The translations under genes and the position numbers were made by a program. Positions 38,270-47,680 of a stretch of 64,000 bases of DNA are shown here, in pieces. Numbering within the stretch: position 1 is the stretch's first letter; each line of letters begins with the position of its first letter. The notes below the pieces were generated by a model. The model was given only the letters and a program-made list of their open reading frames with translations. It searched no databases and was not told the origin of the DNA. This DNA comes from Pseudomonadota bacterium (GTDB taxonomy: Bacteria; Desulfobacterota; Desulfovibrionia; Desulfovibrionales; Desulfovibrionaceae): positions 124,001 to 188,000 of the forward strand of contig JAHJLB010000051.1 in the NCBI GenBank assembly GCA_018822105.1, read 5' to 3'.

Positions 38270-39583
38270 TTGAACCTGTCACGCCCCCGCAACGTCATCT
38301 GGCTTATCCTGGGGCTCGCCCTGGCCCTGCGCCTGGTCCTGTTTGCATCTGCGGCGGGCGAACCGGAACGCTTTTCCATGCCCGACTCTGGAGGCTATCT
38401 GTTGCTGGCGCGGCAGGCCGCCGCCGTCTATGCCTCCTCCCCGGAAATGAGCCCGGACGTGTCCCTGTCCATGGACCGCCCCCCGCTGTACCCCCTGTTC
38501 CTGCGTCTTGCCGGGATGCCCGCGGAAGGGGAGGTCTGGCCCATGATCTTGGCGCAGATCCTGTGCAGTGTCGGAACGGTCTGGCTGGTCTGGGCTCTCG
38601 GCAGGCAGAGCCTGGGGGACGGCCCGGCCCAATGGGCAGCGCTGCTGCTTGCCGCGGACCCTGCCAGCGCTGTCTACGCCAACCTCCTGCTGACCGAGAG
38701 CATGTTCACCACGGGGCTTGCCCTTTCCTTCTGGCAACTGTCCCTGGCCCTGCAAGGCCAAAGCCTTCGGAACTCGGCCCTTGGCGCCCTGGCCCTGAGC
38801 CTGAGCACGCTCACCCGCCCGGCCTCACTCTATCTTCCCGTGCTGCTGGCCCCATTGCTGGCCCTCGGCGGTCGGCCCCGGCGCTTCTGGTGGCAGGGGG
38901 CCTGCCTCTTTCTCGCCGTGTTCACCCTGTTCGCGTCCCTTTGGATCTGGCGGAACCGCTCCATCTGCGGGGAGGCCATGTTCACCACCATGGAGCCCAG
39001 CAACATGAACTACCGGGCCATCTGGGCCGTGGCCGAGCAGAGGGGCATCTCTTTCGAGGCGGCCGAGGCGGCCATCGAGGACATGGGCCTCCCCCGGCAG
39101 CCCGGCCGCAACATCCGCCAAAGCTTCAACAACATCACCAGCAAGGCCTCCATTCAGCTGCTCCTGGACAACCCCTACGGCTTTGCGAAGTCCTCCCTGC
39201 GCGGCCTGGGCTACTATTTCCTGGGACCGGGCCAGACCGGGCTGGCCCAGCTCACGCGCCTGGAGATCGGCGGGCCGGCCTCGCTGGCCGCCAGCGCCGC
39301 CACCCTGGCTTTTCTCTTTGCGGTCTACGCCGGCGCAGCCTGGGGCATGGTCGTGCTCTTCCGCACCGGGCAGCGCCAGAGCTTGATGCTCCTGCTTGCG
39401 CCCATCGCCTATTTCACGCTGCTCTCCGCAGCGCCCGAGGCCTACGTGCGCTTCCGCATCCCGGCGATGCCCTTTTTCTGTCTGCTTGCCGGATCCGGGC
39501 TGGACGCGTCCTGGACGGCCTTCCGGAGGCGTCACCCCAATTCCCGCACGGCGGAGCTTGGCAAACCGCAGGCCATGCCGTAG
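38270..39583 (+). CDS. GT39/ArnT-like membrane glycosyltransferase
   Basis: A 437-residue protein from TTG 38270, which has GGAG 9 bases upstream; ATG 38216 would add 18 residues but shares the CATATG of the divergent gene. About ten membrane helices. After the first helix come MPDSGGYLLLARQAA and MDRPPLYPLFLRLAG, the acidic and proline-rich loop of polyprenyl-phosphate-sugar-dependent transferases. The C-terminal part (AYVRFRIPAMPFFCLLAG) matches the family. Likely moves a sugar from a lipid carrier to a surface acceptor. Confidence 0.78.
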   Translation: MNLSRPRNVIWLILGLALALRLVLFASAAGEPERFSMPDSGGYLLLARQAAAVYASSPEMSPDVSLSMDRPPLYPLFLRLAGMPAEGEVWPMILAQILCSVGTVWLVWALGRQSLGDGPAQWAALLLAADPASAVYANLLLTESMFTTGLALSFWQLSLALQGQSLRNSALGALALSLSTLTRPASLYLPVLLAPLLALGGRPRRFWWQGACLFLAVFTLFASLWIWRNRSICGEAMFTTMEPSNMNYRAIWAVAEQRGISFEAAEAAIEDMGLPRQPGRNIRQSFNNITSKASIQLLLDNPYGFAKSSLRGLGYYFLGPGQTGLAQLTRLEIGGPASLAASAATLAFLFAVYAGAAWGMVVLFRTGQRQSLMLLLAPIAYFTLLSAAPEAYVRFRIPAMPFFCLLAGSGLDASWTAFRRRHPNSRTAELGKPQAMP

Positions 39584-39594
39584 GAATACCGCCC

Positions 39595-40974
39595 ATGCGC
39601 ACCCTGCTTATCAACCCGCCCTGGATCCGCCGCCACGGGAACATCTGGCTGGACATCGCCAGCGTCATGCCGCCCCTTGGATTGGCCTGGCTGGCCGCAC
39701 AACTGGAGCGCCAGGGCCACCCGGTCACCATCCTGGACGCCCACGCCGAGCGGCTGGACCTGCCCATGATCGCAACCCGCCTACGGGATCTTGGCCATTT
39801 CGACCTTGTGGGCATCACCGCCACCACAAGCCTCATCACCAACGCCCTGGCCATCGCCAGGATCGCCCGCAGCGAGTATCCGGAGGCGCGCATCATGCTG
39901 GGCGGGGTGCATCCGACGGTTCTGCCGGAAGAGGTGTTGAGCGACCCGAACGTGAACCTTGTGGTGCGCGGCGAAGGCGAGATGACCCTGCTGGAGATCG
40001 TCGCCGGAGCCGACCTGCGCGACATCCAGGGCATCAGCTTCCGAGACGGCTCAGGCTTTGTGCATACCCCGGAACGCCCGCTGGTGCAGGACCTCGACAG
40101 CCTGGCCCCCCCGGCCTACCACCTGCTGCCCATGAGCCGCTACTACCCCGCGGCCGGCGCCTACCGCCGCCTGCCTGCGGTCTCCATGCTGGCCACTCGG
40201 GGCTGCCCCGGGCGCTGCACTTTCTGCTACCGCCTCTTCGGCAGCCGCATTCGAGTGCGCTCCGGCAGGCTTCTGGCCCAGGAAGCCAAGAACCTGCAGG
40301 ACCGCTTCGGCATCCGCGAGATCAGCTTCTACGACGACACCTTCACCGTATTCCGCAAGGAGGTGGAGGCCTTCCTCGACGGGCTGGAAGAATTCGGGGT
40401 AGACATTTCCTGGAGCTGCTTCAGCCGGGTGGACGCCGTGGACGAGGACCTGCTCCGGCGCATGAAGGCCTCAGGCTGCCACCAGATCATGTACGGCGTG
40501 GAGTCCGCAGACCCGGACATCCTGCGCAACATCGGCAAACGCATCACCACCGAGAAGGTGGAGCACGCCGTGCGCATGACGCAAAAGGCCGGCATCGACG
40601 TGCGCGCTGCATTCATGATCGGCAACCCTGGCGAGACCCCGGCGAGCATGGAGGCCACCTTCCAGTTCGCCCTGCGGCTGAATCCAGACCTGGTGGTCTT
40701 CAACGTGGCCACACCCTTCCCCGGCACCGAGATGCACGCCTGGGCCGATGAACGCGGCTATTTGTCCACCAAGGACTGGCGCGAATACGATTTCTCACGC
40801 CCCATCATGAACCTGCCCACGGTGACGCACGCCGAGCTGAGCGCCTTCTACAAGAACGTCTACCGCAGGTTCTACCTGCGCCCAGGCTATGTGGCGCTGC
40901 GCGCAAGCAAGCTGCGCTCCTTAAACGATCTCGTGCAGGCCTGGCGCGGCGTGCGCGGAGTGCTGCACATCTAG
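39595..40974 (+). CDS. B12-binding-domain radical SAM protein
   Basis: A 459-residue protein. The N-terminal B12-binding-like domain (LINPPW, PPLGLAWLAAQLERQGHPVTILDAH, DLVGITATTSLI, IMLGGVHPTVLPEEVL, VVRGEGE) precedes a radical SAM core with CxxxCxxC in TRGCPGRCTFCYR near residue 205 and FYDDTFTVFRKEVEAFLDGL. These enzymes often methylate or rearrange lipids and surface molecules. The substrate cannot be read. It is 11 bases after the GT39-like gene, so it is probably part of the same surface pathway. Confidence 0.88.
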   Translation: MRTLLINPPWIRRHGNIWLDIASVMPPLGLAWLAAQLERQGHPVTILDAHAERLDLPMIATRLRDLGHFDLVGITATTSLITNALAIARIARSEYPEARIMLGGVHPTVLPEEVLSDPNVNLVVRGEGEMTLLEIVAGADLRDIQGISFRDGSGFVHTPERPLVQDLDSLAPPAYHLLPMSRYYPAAGAYRRLPAVSMLATRGCPGRCTFCYRLFGSRIRVRSGRLLAQEAKNLQDRFGIREISFYDDTFTVFRKEVEAFLDGLEEFGVDISWSCFSRVDAVDEDLLRRMKASGCHQIMYGVESADPDILRNIGKRITTEKVEHAVRMTQKAGIDVRAAFMIGNPGETPASMEATFQFALRLNPDLVVFNVATPFPGTEMHAWADERGYLSTKDWREYDFSRPIMNLPTVTHAELSAFYKNVYRRFYLRPGYVALRASKLRSLNDLVQAWRGVRGVLHI

Positions 40975-40982
40975 CCCCTTTG

Positions 40983-41933
40983 TTACCCGGGCCCCGCCTG
41001 CCCCAGGCGCAAGGCCGCCTTCACCCCGATGCGCAGCATGGCCCAGCAGCCGCTGACGAGCATCGGCAGCAGCATGACGCCGTGCATCAGCAGGGCTGCG
41101 GCCAGCGACTCCTCGCGGCCCTGCCCGAAGGCCACCAGGGCCGCCACCAGGGCCGCCTCGTAAACGCCCACGCTTCCGGGCGTGGCCGGGGCGGACAGGC
41201 CGGCCATGCCCACCACGGACACGGCGATGATCTGCACCAGGGTCAGGTCCAGGCCAAAGACCCCGCCCAGCATGTAGCCGTGCACCAGCACCTCGCCCAG
41301 CCAGAGGGGCAGGGTCAGGATGACCAGCCCGAGGGTGAAGCCGGGGGACAGCCGCTCGCGCAGGGCACGGGCCACGCCCACGAGATATCCGGCCAGCCGG
41401 GGCCAGGGCAGGCGCAGCAGGAGGCCCTCCACAAACCCGCCCCAGAACTTGAGGATGAACACCGCGCCCCACACTCCGGCCACCACCAGGGCCAGCGGTG
41501 CGGCCAGGGTGGAGCTGCCCAGAAGCGCCCCGGACAGCAGGGCCAGCAGCAGCAGGGCGTTGAGGTCCGAGAAGCGCTCCCAGAACACGACCTCCGTCAC
41601 GCGGGCAAGGCCCCCGTCCAGGGCGCGGGCCAGCAGCGCCATCTTGGCCGCCTCGCCCAGCTTGGCCGGAAGCAGCATGTTCAGGAACTGGGCCAGGCTC
41701 TGGGCCAGCAGCACGGTGCCAAAGGGGGCCTCCCTGCGGCAGAGGGAATACAGCCGGAAGGCGCTGCCGAACCAGCACAGGAAGGCCTGGAACAGAAGCA
41801 CCGCCACGACCTTCCAGACCGGCACGCCGGAAAGCGTCGCCAACACGCGCGAGAAGTCCAGGTAGTTCAGAGCATAATAGACGCAGGCGGCGAGGATGCC
41901 GACCTGGACGAGGATGAGCAGGAGCCGCTTCAC
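40983..41933 (-). CDS. LPG-synthase-TM / UPF0104 family membrane protein
   Basis: A 316-residue protein with about eight membrane helices. FLNMLLPAKLGEAAKMALLAR and SAPATPGSVGVYEAALVAALVAF are signatures of the lysylphosphatidylglycerol synthase transmembrane (UPF0104/AglD) family. Members act as flippase-like or transferase-like membrane proteins in surface glycan and lipid pathways. GTG start overlaps the stop of the upstream dehydratase gene, so it is the last gene of that operon. It converges on the radical SAM gene with an 8-base gap. Confidence 0.85.
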   Translation of the reverse strand: MKRLLLILVQVGILAACVYYALNYLDFSRVLATLSGVPVWKVVAVLLFQAFLCWFGSAFRLYSLCRREAPFGTVLLAQSLAQFLNMLLPAKLGEAAKMALLARALDGGLARVTEVVFWERFSDLNALLLLALLSGALLGSSTLAAPLALVVAGVWGAVFILKFWGGFVEGLLLRLPWPRLAGYLVGVARALRERLSPGFTLGLVILTLPLWLGEVLVHGYMLGGVFGLDLTLVQIIAVSVVGMAGLSAPATPGSVGVYEAALVAALVAFGQGREESLAAALLMHGVMLLPMLVSGCWAMLRIGVKAALRLGQAGPG

Positions 41934-43816
41934 TGGGCCACGTCGCCGTCAGGCCGGGAATATTCCGGGACCAGGCGCGCCAGCAGCGCGCGGATGGCCG
42001 GGCCGTCCTGGGCCTCTGCCGCCGCGGCCAGCTCCGCAAGGGCCGCATCCAGGGCGCAGGCCAGGTCCGAGGGGTCAGCCCCCAGGGTGCCGCCCAGCAC
42101 CATGATCTTCTCGTGCTCCGTGCGCACCACACCCTCGCCCTCGGTGATAAGTTCCTCAAAGATCTTCTCGCCAGGCCGCAAGCCCGTGAACACGATGTCC
42201 ACATCCACGCCGGGCTCCTTGCCCGAAAGCCGGATCAGGTCGCGGGCCATGTCCACGATGCGCACGGGCTCTCCCATCTCCAGTACAAAGATCTCCCCGC
42301 CCCGGCTCATGGCGCCGGCCTGGAGGATGAGCTGGCACGACTCCGCAATGCTCATGAAGTAGCGCGTCATCTCCGGGTGGGTCACGGTGACCGGCCCGCC
42401 GCGCTCGATCTGCCTCTGGAACAGCGGCACCACCGAGCCCGAGGAGCCCACCACGTTGCCAAAGCGCACAGCCATGAAGCGGGTCGGGCTGCCGGCTTTG
42501 GTGAAGCAGGCCATAAGCCGCTCGGTGACGCGCTTGCTGGCGCCCATGACGCTGGTGGGGCGCACGGCCTTGTCCGTGGACACCAGCACAAAGCGCTCCA
42601 CCCCGTTTTCCACCGCGGCCTGCATCACCGCGCGGGTGCCGAAGATGTTGTTCGTCACCGCCGACCAGGGGTTCTCCTCAAGCATGGGCACATGCTTGTA
42701 GGCCGCCGCATGGAGCACGAAGGCGGGCTTGTGCTCGGCCATGACCCGGCACATGAGCCCCAGGTCGGCCACGCTGCCCAGCACGCAGGCCAGGTCCGCA
42801 AACCCCAGCTCCGAGGACAGCTCCCCGGCGATGGCGTAGAGGTTGTACTCGCTGACATCCACCAGGACGAGGCGCGCGGGCTTGAAGCGCGCCACCTGGC
42901 GGCAGAGCTCCGAGCCGATGGACCCGCCGCAGCCGGTGACGAGCACCACGCGACCCTTGAGCATGCGCGCTATGCCACCCTCGTCCAGGGCCACCTCGGT
43001 GCGGCCCAGCAGATCCAGGTAGTCCACCGGGCGCAAGGTCAGGGCCACCCTGCCCTCCAGAAGCTCGCTGGTGGCGGGCAGGATGCGGTGCGGCAGCCCG
43101 GAGGCCTTGCAGGCCTCCACGATGCGGCGCATCTGCTCCGCGCTGGCGCTGCTCACGGCGATGCAGAGCTCCTCGACCCCCTTGTCCTCGATCACGCGCT
43201 CCAGATCATCCACGCCGCCCAGCACCTCCCTGCCGTGCAGGGAGCGTCCGCGCTTGGCCGGATCGTCGTCCAGGAAGCCGACCACGTCATAGTTCAGTTC
43301 CGGAGTCAGGGCGATCTCGCGCACCAGGCGTTCGCCCAGATTGCCCGCGCCGATGACCAGGATCCGCCGGGCCGGGCGCTGCGGGTTGCGCCGGGCGCTG
43401 CTCCAGGCCGCCGTGCGGGCGTAGATGGTGCGGATGGACAGCCTGACCCCGGCGGTGGACATCAGGCACAGCAGGGCGTCCATGGCCAGCACGCTGCGCG
43501 AAAAGCCCATGAAGCCGAAGCGGAAGGCCACCAGGGCCACGAACAGGGCCGAGGCGAGCACCACGGCCTCGGTGAGCTTCCAGAAGTCCACCAGGCTGGT
43601 GTAGCGCCACATGCCCCGGTACAGGCCAAGGGCCAGGAAGACCCCGAGCTTGAGCGGCAGGACATATTTGAGCAGGCCCAGAAGCTGCGCGCCGTAGAAG
43701 TTGGACAGGTTGAAGTCGAAGCGCAGCAGGTAGCTCAGGGTGAGGGCCAGGGCAAAGCACAGGCCATCCGCCGCGAGCATGAGGTAGAAATTCAGGTTGC
43801 GCGGGTTGCAGAGCAT
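41930..43816 (-). CDS. pglF: Membrane-bound nucleotide-sugar 4,6-dehydratase (PglF/WbpM/CapD family)
   Basis: A 628-residue protein. Four N-terminal membrane helices (LMLAADGLCFALALTLSYLLRF and following) are joined to two Rossmann domains: ILVIGAGNLGERLVREI and VLVTGCGGSIGSELCRQ. HAAAYKHVPMLEENPWSAVTNNIFGT and STDKAVRPTSVMGASKRVTERLM carry the catalytic residues. The family converts UDP-GlcNAc to the 4-keto-6-deoxy sugar, first step to bacillosamine or QuiNAc/FucNAc-type sugars. Neighbouring aminotransferase and acetyltransferase genes favour bacillosamine-like chemistry. Confidence 0.92.
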   Translation of the reverse strand: MLCNPRNLNFYLMLAADGLCFALALTLSYLLRFDFNLSNFYGAQLLGLLKYVLPLKLGVFLALGLYRGMWRYTSLVDFWKLTEAVVLASALFVALVAFRFGFMGFSRSVLAMDALLCLMSTAGVRLSIRTIYARTAAWSSARRNPQRPARRILVIGAGNLGERLVREIALTPELNYDVVGFLDDDPAKRGRSLHGREVLGGVDDLERVIEDKGVEELCIAVSSASAEQMRRIVEACKASGLPHRILPATSELLEGRVALTLRPVDYLDLLGRTEVALDEGGIARMLKGRVVLVTGCGGSIGSELCRQVARFKPARLVLVDVSEYNLYAIAGELSSELGFADLACVLGSVADLGLMCRVMAEHKPAFVLHAAAYKHVPMLEENPWSAVTNNIFGTRAVMQAAVENGVERFVLVSTDKAVRPTSVMGASKRVTERLMACFTKAGSPTRFMAVRFGNVVGSSGSVVPLFQRQIERGGPVTVTHPEMTRYFMSIAESCQLILQAGAMSRGGEIFVLEMGEPVRIVDMARDLIRLSGKEPGVDVDIVFTGLRPGEKIFEELITEGEGVVRTEHEKIMVLGGTLGADPSDLACALDAALAELAAAAEAQDGPAIRALLARLVPEYSRPDGDVAQ

Positions 43817-45019
43817 CTAGGGCCGCCCCCTGCGCACGGATCCCCGGAGGATGGTTGCCACGCGCGCCACGTCGTCCCGGGTCATGGCCGTGCCCGAGGG
43901 CAGGCAGAGCCCGCGCGCGAACAGCTCCTCGGAGACCGCACCGCCGAACACTCGGCCGCCCGCGAACACCGGCTGCAGGTGCATGGGCTTCCACACGGGC
44001 CGGGCCTCGATGTTCTCGGCCTCCAGGGCCTGGCGCAGGGCCTCCGGCGTCGCCCCGAAGGCCTGGGGCTCGACCTGGAGCACCGTGAGCCAGCGGTTGG
44101 ACTTGCCGTAGGCGGCCTCGGGCATGAAGGACAGCCCCGGCAGGCCCGAGAGCGCCTCCTGGTACCAGCGGAAGATCAGCCGGCGCTTGGCCACCCTCGC
44201 CTCCAGCACGTCCAGCTGGCCCAGGCCGATGGCCGCCAGGATGTTGCTCAGACGGTAGTTGTAGCCGATCTCGGCGTGCTCGTAGTGGGCGGCGGGCTCC
44301 CGGGCCTGCTGCGAGAGCCTTCTGGCCCGCCGGATGAGCTCGCCGTCCTCCGAGGCCAGCATGCCGCCTCCGGAGGTGGTGATGATCTTGTTGCCGTTGA
44401 AAGAAAAGATGCTCGCCTTCAGGCCCGGCTGCGCCCCGGCGTGGCGGCCGTCCTCGCCCCCTGCCCCGGAGGGATGCCCATAGCGCGCGCCCATGGCCTC
44501 GGCGGCGTCGGCCACGATGGGCACGCCGAAGAGGGCGCAGACGTCCAGCAGCCGCTGGTAGTCCGCGCACTGGCCGTAAAGGTCCGTGGGGATGACGGCC
44601 TTGACCCGACGGCCCTCGGAGGTCAGCGCGTGCAGGGCCTCGCGCAGCAGCTCCGGGTCCATGTTCCAGGTGGCGCGGTCGCAGTCCACAAAGGCGACGT
44701 CGGCCCCCAGGTAGCGCGCCGGGCTCACGGAGCCGATGAAGGTCAGGGTCGAGGCCAGGACGACATCGCCAGGGCCAAGGCCGAGGCAATGCAGGGCCAG
44801 GTGCATGGCCGCGGTGCCGCTGGCCAGGGCCAGGCAGTGGGGGATGCCGGTCAACTCCGCAAAGGCCGCCTCAAAGGCGTCCACCTGCGGCCCCAGGGGC
44901 GCGATGTAATTGCTGGCAAAGGCCTCGGCGACGCGGGCCTCCTCGGTTCCGCCCAGGTGCGGCGGCGAGAGGAACAGGCGGGGCGGCCCCTTGGGGGGCT
45001 TCTGCTGGCTTGCGCTCAT
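43817..45019 (-). CDS. pglE: DegT/DnrJ/EryC1-family aminotransferase (PglE-like)
   Basis: A 400-residue PLP enzyme. LALASGTAAMHLAL, IPTDLYGQCADY, VADAAEAMGARY and FSFNGNKIITTSGGGML (Lys forms the PLP aldimine) are family motifs; SPPHLGGTEEARVAEAFASNYIAPLGP at the start matches PglE-type enzymes. It probably aminates C4 of the 4-keto sugar made by the dehydratase that it abuts with no gap. A longer frame upstream is rejected because it runs into the acetyltransferase gene. Confidence 0.9.
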   Translation of the reverse strand: MSASQQKPPKGPPRLFLSPPHLGGTEEARVAEAFASNYIAPLGPQVDAFEAAFAELTGIPHCLALASGTAAMHLALHCLGLGPGDVVLASTLTFIGSVSPARYLGADVAFVDCDRATWNMDPELLREALHALTSEGRRVKAVIPTDLYGQCADYQRLLDVCALFGVPIVADAAEAMGARYGHPSGAGGEDGRHAGAQPGLKASIFSFNGNKIITTSGGGMLASEDGELIRRARRLSQQAREPAAHYEHAEIGYNYRLSNILAAIGLGQLDVLEARVAKRRLIFRWYQEALSGLPGLSFMPEAAYGKSNRWLTVLQVEPQAFGATPEALRQALEAENIEARPVWKPMHLQPVFAGGRVFGGAVSEELFARGLCLPSGTAMTRDDVARVATILRGSVRRGRP

Positions 45020-45033
45020 GCCGGACCCATGCG

Positions 45034-45663
45034 TCAGCTCAGCGCTTTGGCGGGCACGCCGCCCACGGTTGCGCGCTGGGCCACATCCCGGGTCACCGCG
45101 GACCCGGCGCCGACCACGCTCCACGCGCCGATCTTGACCCCGGGCACGGCGCAGGCCCCGATGCCCACCAGGGCGCCCTCGCCCACGCAGACGTTCCCGG
45201 CCAGGTGCGCGCCGGGCCCCACATGGCAGTGCCGTTCCAGCACGCTGTGGTGGTCCAGGCTGGCGCAGGTGTTCAGGATGGCGTTTTCCAGGATGCGGCC
45301 GCCGGTGTTGACCACCGTGCCCGCGCACAGCACCGCCCCGGGGCTGACCACCACATCCGGGGCCAGAATGGCCGTGGGGTGTATGCCCGTGGCGAAGCGC
45401 TTGCCGGCCTGCGTGAGCTCCGCAAACAGCCGGGCGCGGCTGGCGTTGTCGCCGATGCCCAGGATGACGCAGTCGTGCGGCTGGGCGGGCAGATCCGCCA
45501 GCCTGCCCAGCACGGGCAGGCCCAGGACCCTTGTCCCCTGGAGCGCCTCGTCGTCGTCAAGAAAGCCCACCAGCTCCATTTCCCGGCCCTTGGCCCACAT
45601 CTGGAAGATCACGTCGGCCACGACCTGGCCGTGTCCGCTCGCACCCATGACGACTATCTTCAT
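45034..45663 (-). CDS. pglD: Sugar O/N-acetyltransferase, PglD/NeuD family
   Basis: A 209-residue protein. The N-terminal Rossmann-like part (MKIVVMGASGHGQVVADVI, LVGFLDDDE) is typical of PglD/NeuD. From about residue 90 there are left-handed beta-helix hexapeptides (AVLCAGTVVNTGGRILENAILNTCASLDHHSVLERHCHVGPGAHLAGN), and H137/H138 in the LDHH motif match the catalytic His of PglD. It would N-acetylate the 4-amino sugar, completing UDP-diNAc-bacillosamine. Confidence 0.9.
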   Translation of the reverse strand: MKIVVMGASGHGQVVADVIFQMWAKGREMELVGFLDDDEALQGTRVLGLPVLGRLADLPAQPHDCVILGIGDNASRARLFAELTQAGKRFATGIHPTAILAPDVVVSPGAVLCAGTVVNTGGRILENAILNTCASLDHHSVLERHCHVGPGAHLAGNVCVGEGALVGIGACAVPGVKIGAWSVVGAGSAVTRDVAQRATVGGVPAKALS

Positions 45664-45817
45664 CGCAGCCTCCGGCAGGTGTTTGCCGTCTGTCTTTTCT
45701 GCTCTCTACCGCCCAGTTGGCGCCTGCGTCAACGAAACCGGCGCGGAGCCGCCGCCCCAATCCGCCCGGGCAATGAACCGCTCCAAAACAGGGGCCTGCG
45801 CGCAGCCCCCCTTGCCT

Positions 45818-47014
45818 TCACTCCGCGCCCAGCACGCGCCGAACGGCGGTGATAACGTCATTCACGTCGGCATCGGTGAGCCGGGCCGAGATGGGCAGGC
45901 TCACGGTCTGGCGCCCCAGGCGCATGGCCTGGGGAAAGTCTTCGGGCCGCCAGCCCAGGCGCTCCTGGTAGTAGGGATGCTCCGGCAGGCTCATGTAGTG
46001 CACGCCCACGCCGATGCCCTGCCTGGTCATGGCCGTGAGGAAGGCGTCGCGGCCGATGCCGCTTGCGGCCTCGTCCACCAGCACGGAATAGAGGTGCCGG
46101 GCGTGCAGGGTGTCCGGGTCCAGCTCCGGGGGCGCGGGCAGGCCCAGGCGCCTGCCCTCCGGCAGACCGGCGAAGGCCTTGTCGTAGGCTGCCCAGACCT
46201 GCACGCGGCGGGCGTGGTAGGCGTCCACGCGCGGCAACTGGTGGATGCCCAGGGCCGCCTGCAGGTCCATCATGTTGTACTTGAACCCGGCCTCGACCAC
46301 CAGATAGTGCTTGTAGCCCTCGTCGCCGAAGCGCTTCCAGGCGTCGGCGCTCATGCCGTGCAGGCCCAGCACCTTGATGCGCGCCAGGTCCTCGGGACGC
46401 CTGGCGATGACCATGCCGCCCTCGCCGGTGATGATGTTCTTGGTGACGTAGAAGCTGAAGCAGCCGAAATCCCCGAGGGTGCCGGCCTTTTTGCCGTGGT
46501 AGGTGGTCTCGATGGCGTGGGCGCAGTCCTCGATGACGGCCAGGCCATGCTCGGCGGCCATGGCCAGGAGGGCGTCCATGTCGCAGGGCCGCCCGGCGAA
46601 GTGCACGGGCAGAAGGGCGCGGGTGCGCGGCGTGATCTTCTCGCGCACCAGGGCCGGGTCGATGTTCATGGTCAGGGGGTCAACGTCGGCCAGCACCGGG
46701 GTGCCTCCGGCGTGCAGGATGGCGTTCACCGTGGCGCAGAAGGTCAGCGGCGTGGTGATGACCTCGTCGCCGGGCTGCAGGTTCAGGGCCACCAGGGCCA
46801 AGTGCAGGGCCGCCGTGCAGGAGTGCAGCGCCACGGCGGACTCCACGCCCTTGTAGGCCGCGAAGTCGCGTTCGAAGCGGGCCGTGCGCGGGCCGGTGCC
46901 GATCCAGCGGCTGGTGAGGCAGGCCACCACCTCATCGATCTCGGCCTGCTCCAGCGCGGGCGAGCCGAAGACGAGGAAATTTTCCTTGCTGCGGACAGGA
47001 GGCGTGTCAGACAT
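45818..47014 (-). CDS. DegT/DnrJ/EryC1-family aminotransferase (second)
   Basis: A 398-residue PLP enzyme with ALHSCTAALHLALVAL, PLTFCATVNAILHAGGTPVLADVD, IEDCAHAIETTYHGKKAG and FSFYVTKNIITGEGGMV (Lys in VTKN binds PLP). It differs clearly from the PglE-like enzyme and belongs to another branch of the family (SpsC/ArnB-like core). It may make a second amino sugar used by the same pathway. A gap of 154 bases separates it from the acetyltransferase gene. Confidence 0.88.
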   Translation of the reverse strand: MSDTPPVRSKENFLVFGSPALEQAEIDEVVACLTSRWIGTGPRTARFERDFAAYKGVESAVALHSCTAALHLALVALNLQPGDEVITTPLTFCATVNAILHAGGTPVLADVDPLTMNIDPALVREKITPRTRALLPVHFAGRPCDMDALLAMAAEHGLAVIEDCAHAIETTYHGKKAGTLGDFGCFSFYVTKNIITGEGGMVIARRPEDLARIKVLGLHGMSADAWKRFGDEGYKHYLVVEAGFKYNMMDLQAALGIHQLPRVDAYHARRVQVWAAYDKAFAGLPEGRRLGLPAPPELDPDTLHARHLYSVLVDEAASGIGRDAFLTAMTRQGIGVGVHYMSLPEHPYYQERLGWRPEDFPQAMRLGRQTVSLPISARLTDADVNDVITAVRRVLGAE

Positions 47015-47074
47015 CAGATGTTCCTTGCTCCAGCGTTCAGGTTGCCGCTGGGGTACCAGATGACGCCCGGATGT

Positions 47075-47680
47075 TCAATGCGGGGTTTCGCCCCGGTCCT
47101 GGGCGGGCGTGCCCAGGAATTCCGGCATGGTCGCCTCGCCAGCGGCGCTGATGCCCTCGCGCCGCAGCACCGCCCGCACCGTACGCCACAGGATGACGAG
47201 GTCAAGCCAAAGCGAGCGGTTGTCCACGTACCAGACGTCCAGGACGAACTTCTCCTCCCAGGTGAGGGCGTTGCGGCCATTGATCTGCGCCCAGCCGGTG
47301 ATGCCCGGCGGCACCTCGTGGCGCCGGGCCTGCTCCGGCGTATAGCGCGGCAGGTAGCGCATCAGAAGCGGCCTGGGCCCGACCAGGCTCATGTCCCCGG
47401 CAAGCACGTTGAACAGCTCCGGCAGCTCGTCCAGGGAGGTGCTGCGCAGCCAGCGGCCAAAGGGCGTCAGGCGCTCCGCGTCGGGGCCGTCCCCTTCCAG
47501 CATGGTCCGGAACTTCAGGATAAAGAACGCCCTGCCCTGCAGGCCGGGGCGCTGTTGGCGGAAAAACACGCCGGGGCCGAGCCTGACCCGCACGGCCAGG
47601 GCCACGGCCAGCAGCACCGGGGCCAGCAGCGCCAGCCCCGGCAGCACCAGGGCCAGGTCCAGCAGGCGCTTTGCCCTCAC
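47075..47680 (-). CDS. pglC: Undecaprenyl-phosphate sugar-phosphate transferase (PglC-like)
   Basis: A 201-residue monotopic phosphoglycosyltransferase, minimal PglC size: one membrane segment (LDLALVLPGLALLAPVLLAVALAVRV), FFRQQRPGLQGRAFFILKFRTM, STSLDELPELFNVLAGDMSLVGPRPLL and GITGWAQINGRN. It loads the first sugar phosphate on undecaprenyl phosphate. GTG start overlaps the end of the GT4 gene. Confidence 0.92.
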   Translation of the reverse strand: MRAKRLLDLALVLPGLALLAPVLLAVALAVRVRLGPGVFFRQQRPGLQGRAFFILKFRTMLEGDGPDAERLTPFGRWLRSTSLDELPELFNVLAGDMSLVGPRPLLMRYLPRYTPEQARRHEVPPGITGWAQINGRNALTWEEKFVLDVWYVDNRSLWLDLVILWRTVRAVLRREGISAAGEATMPEFLGTPAQDRGETPH

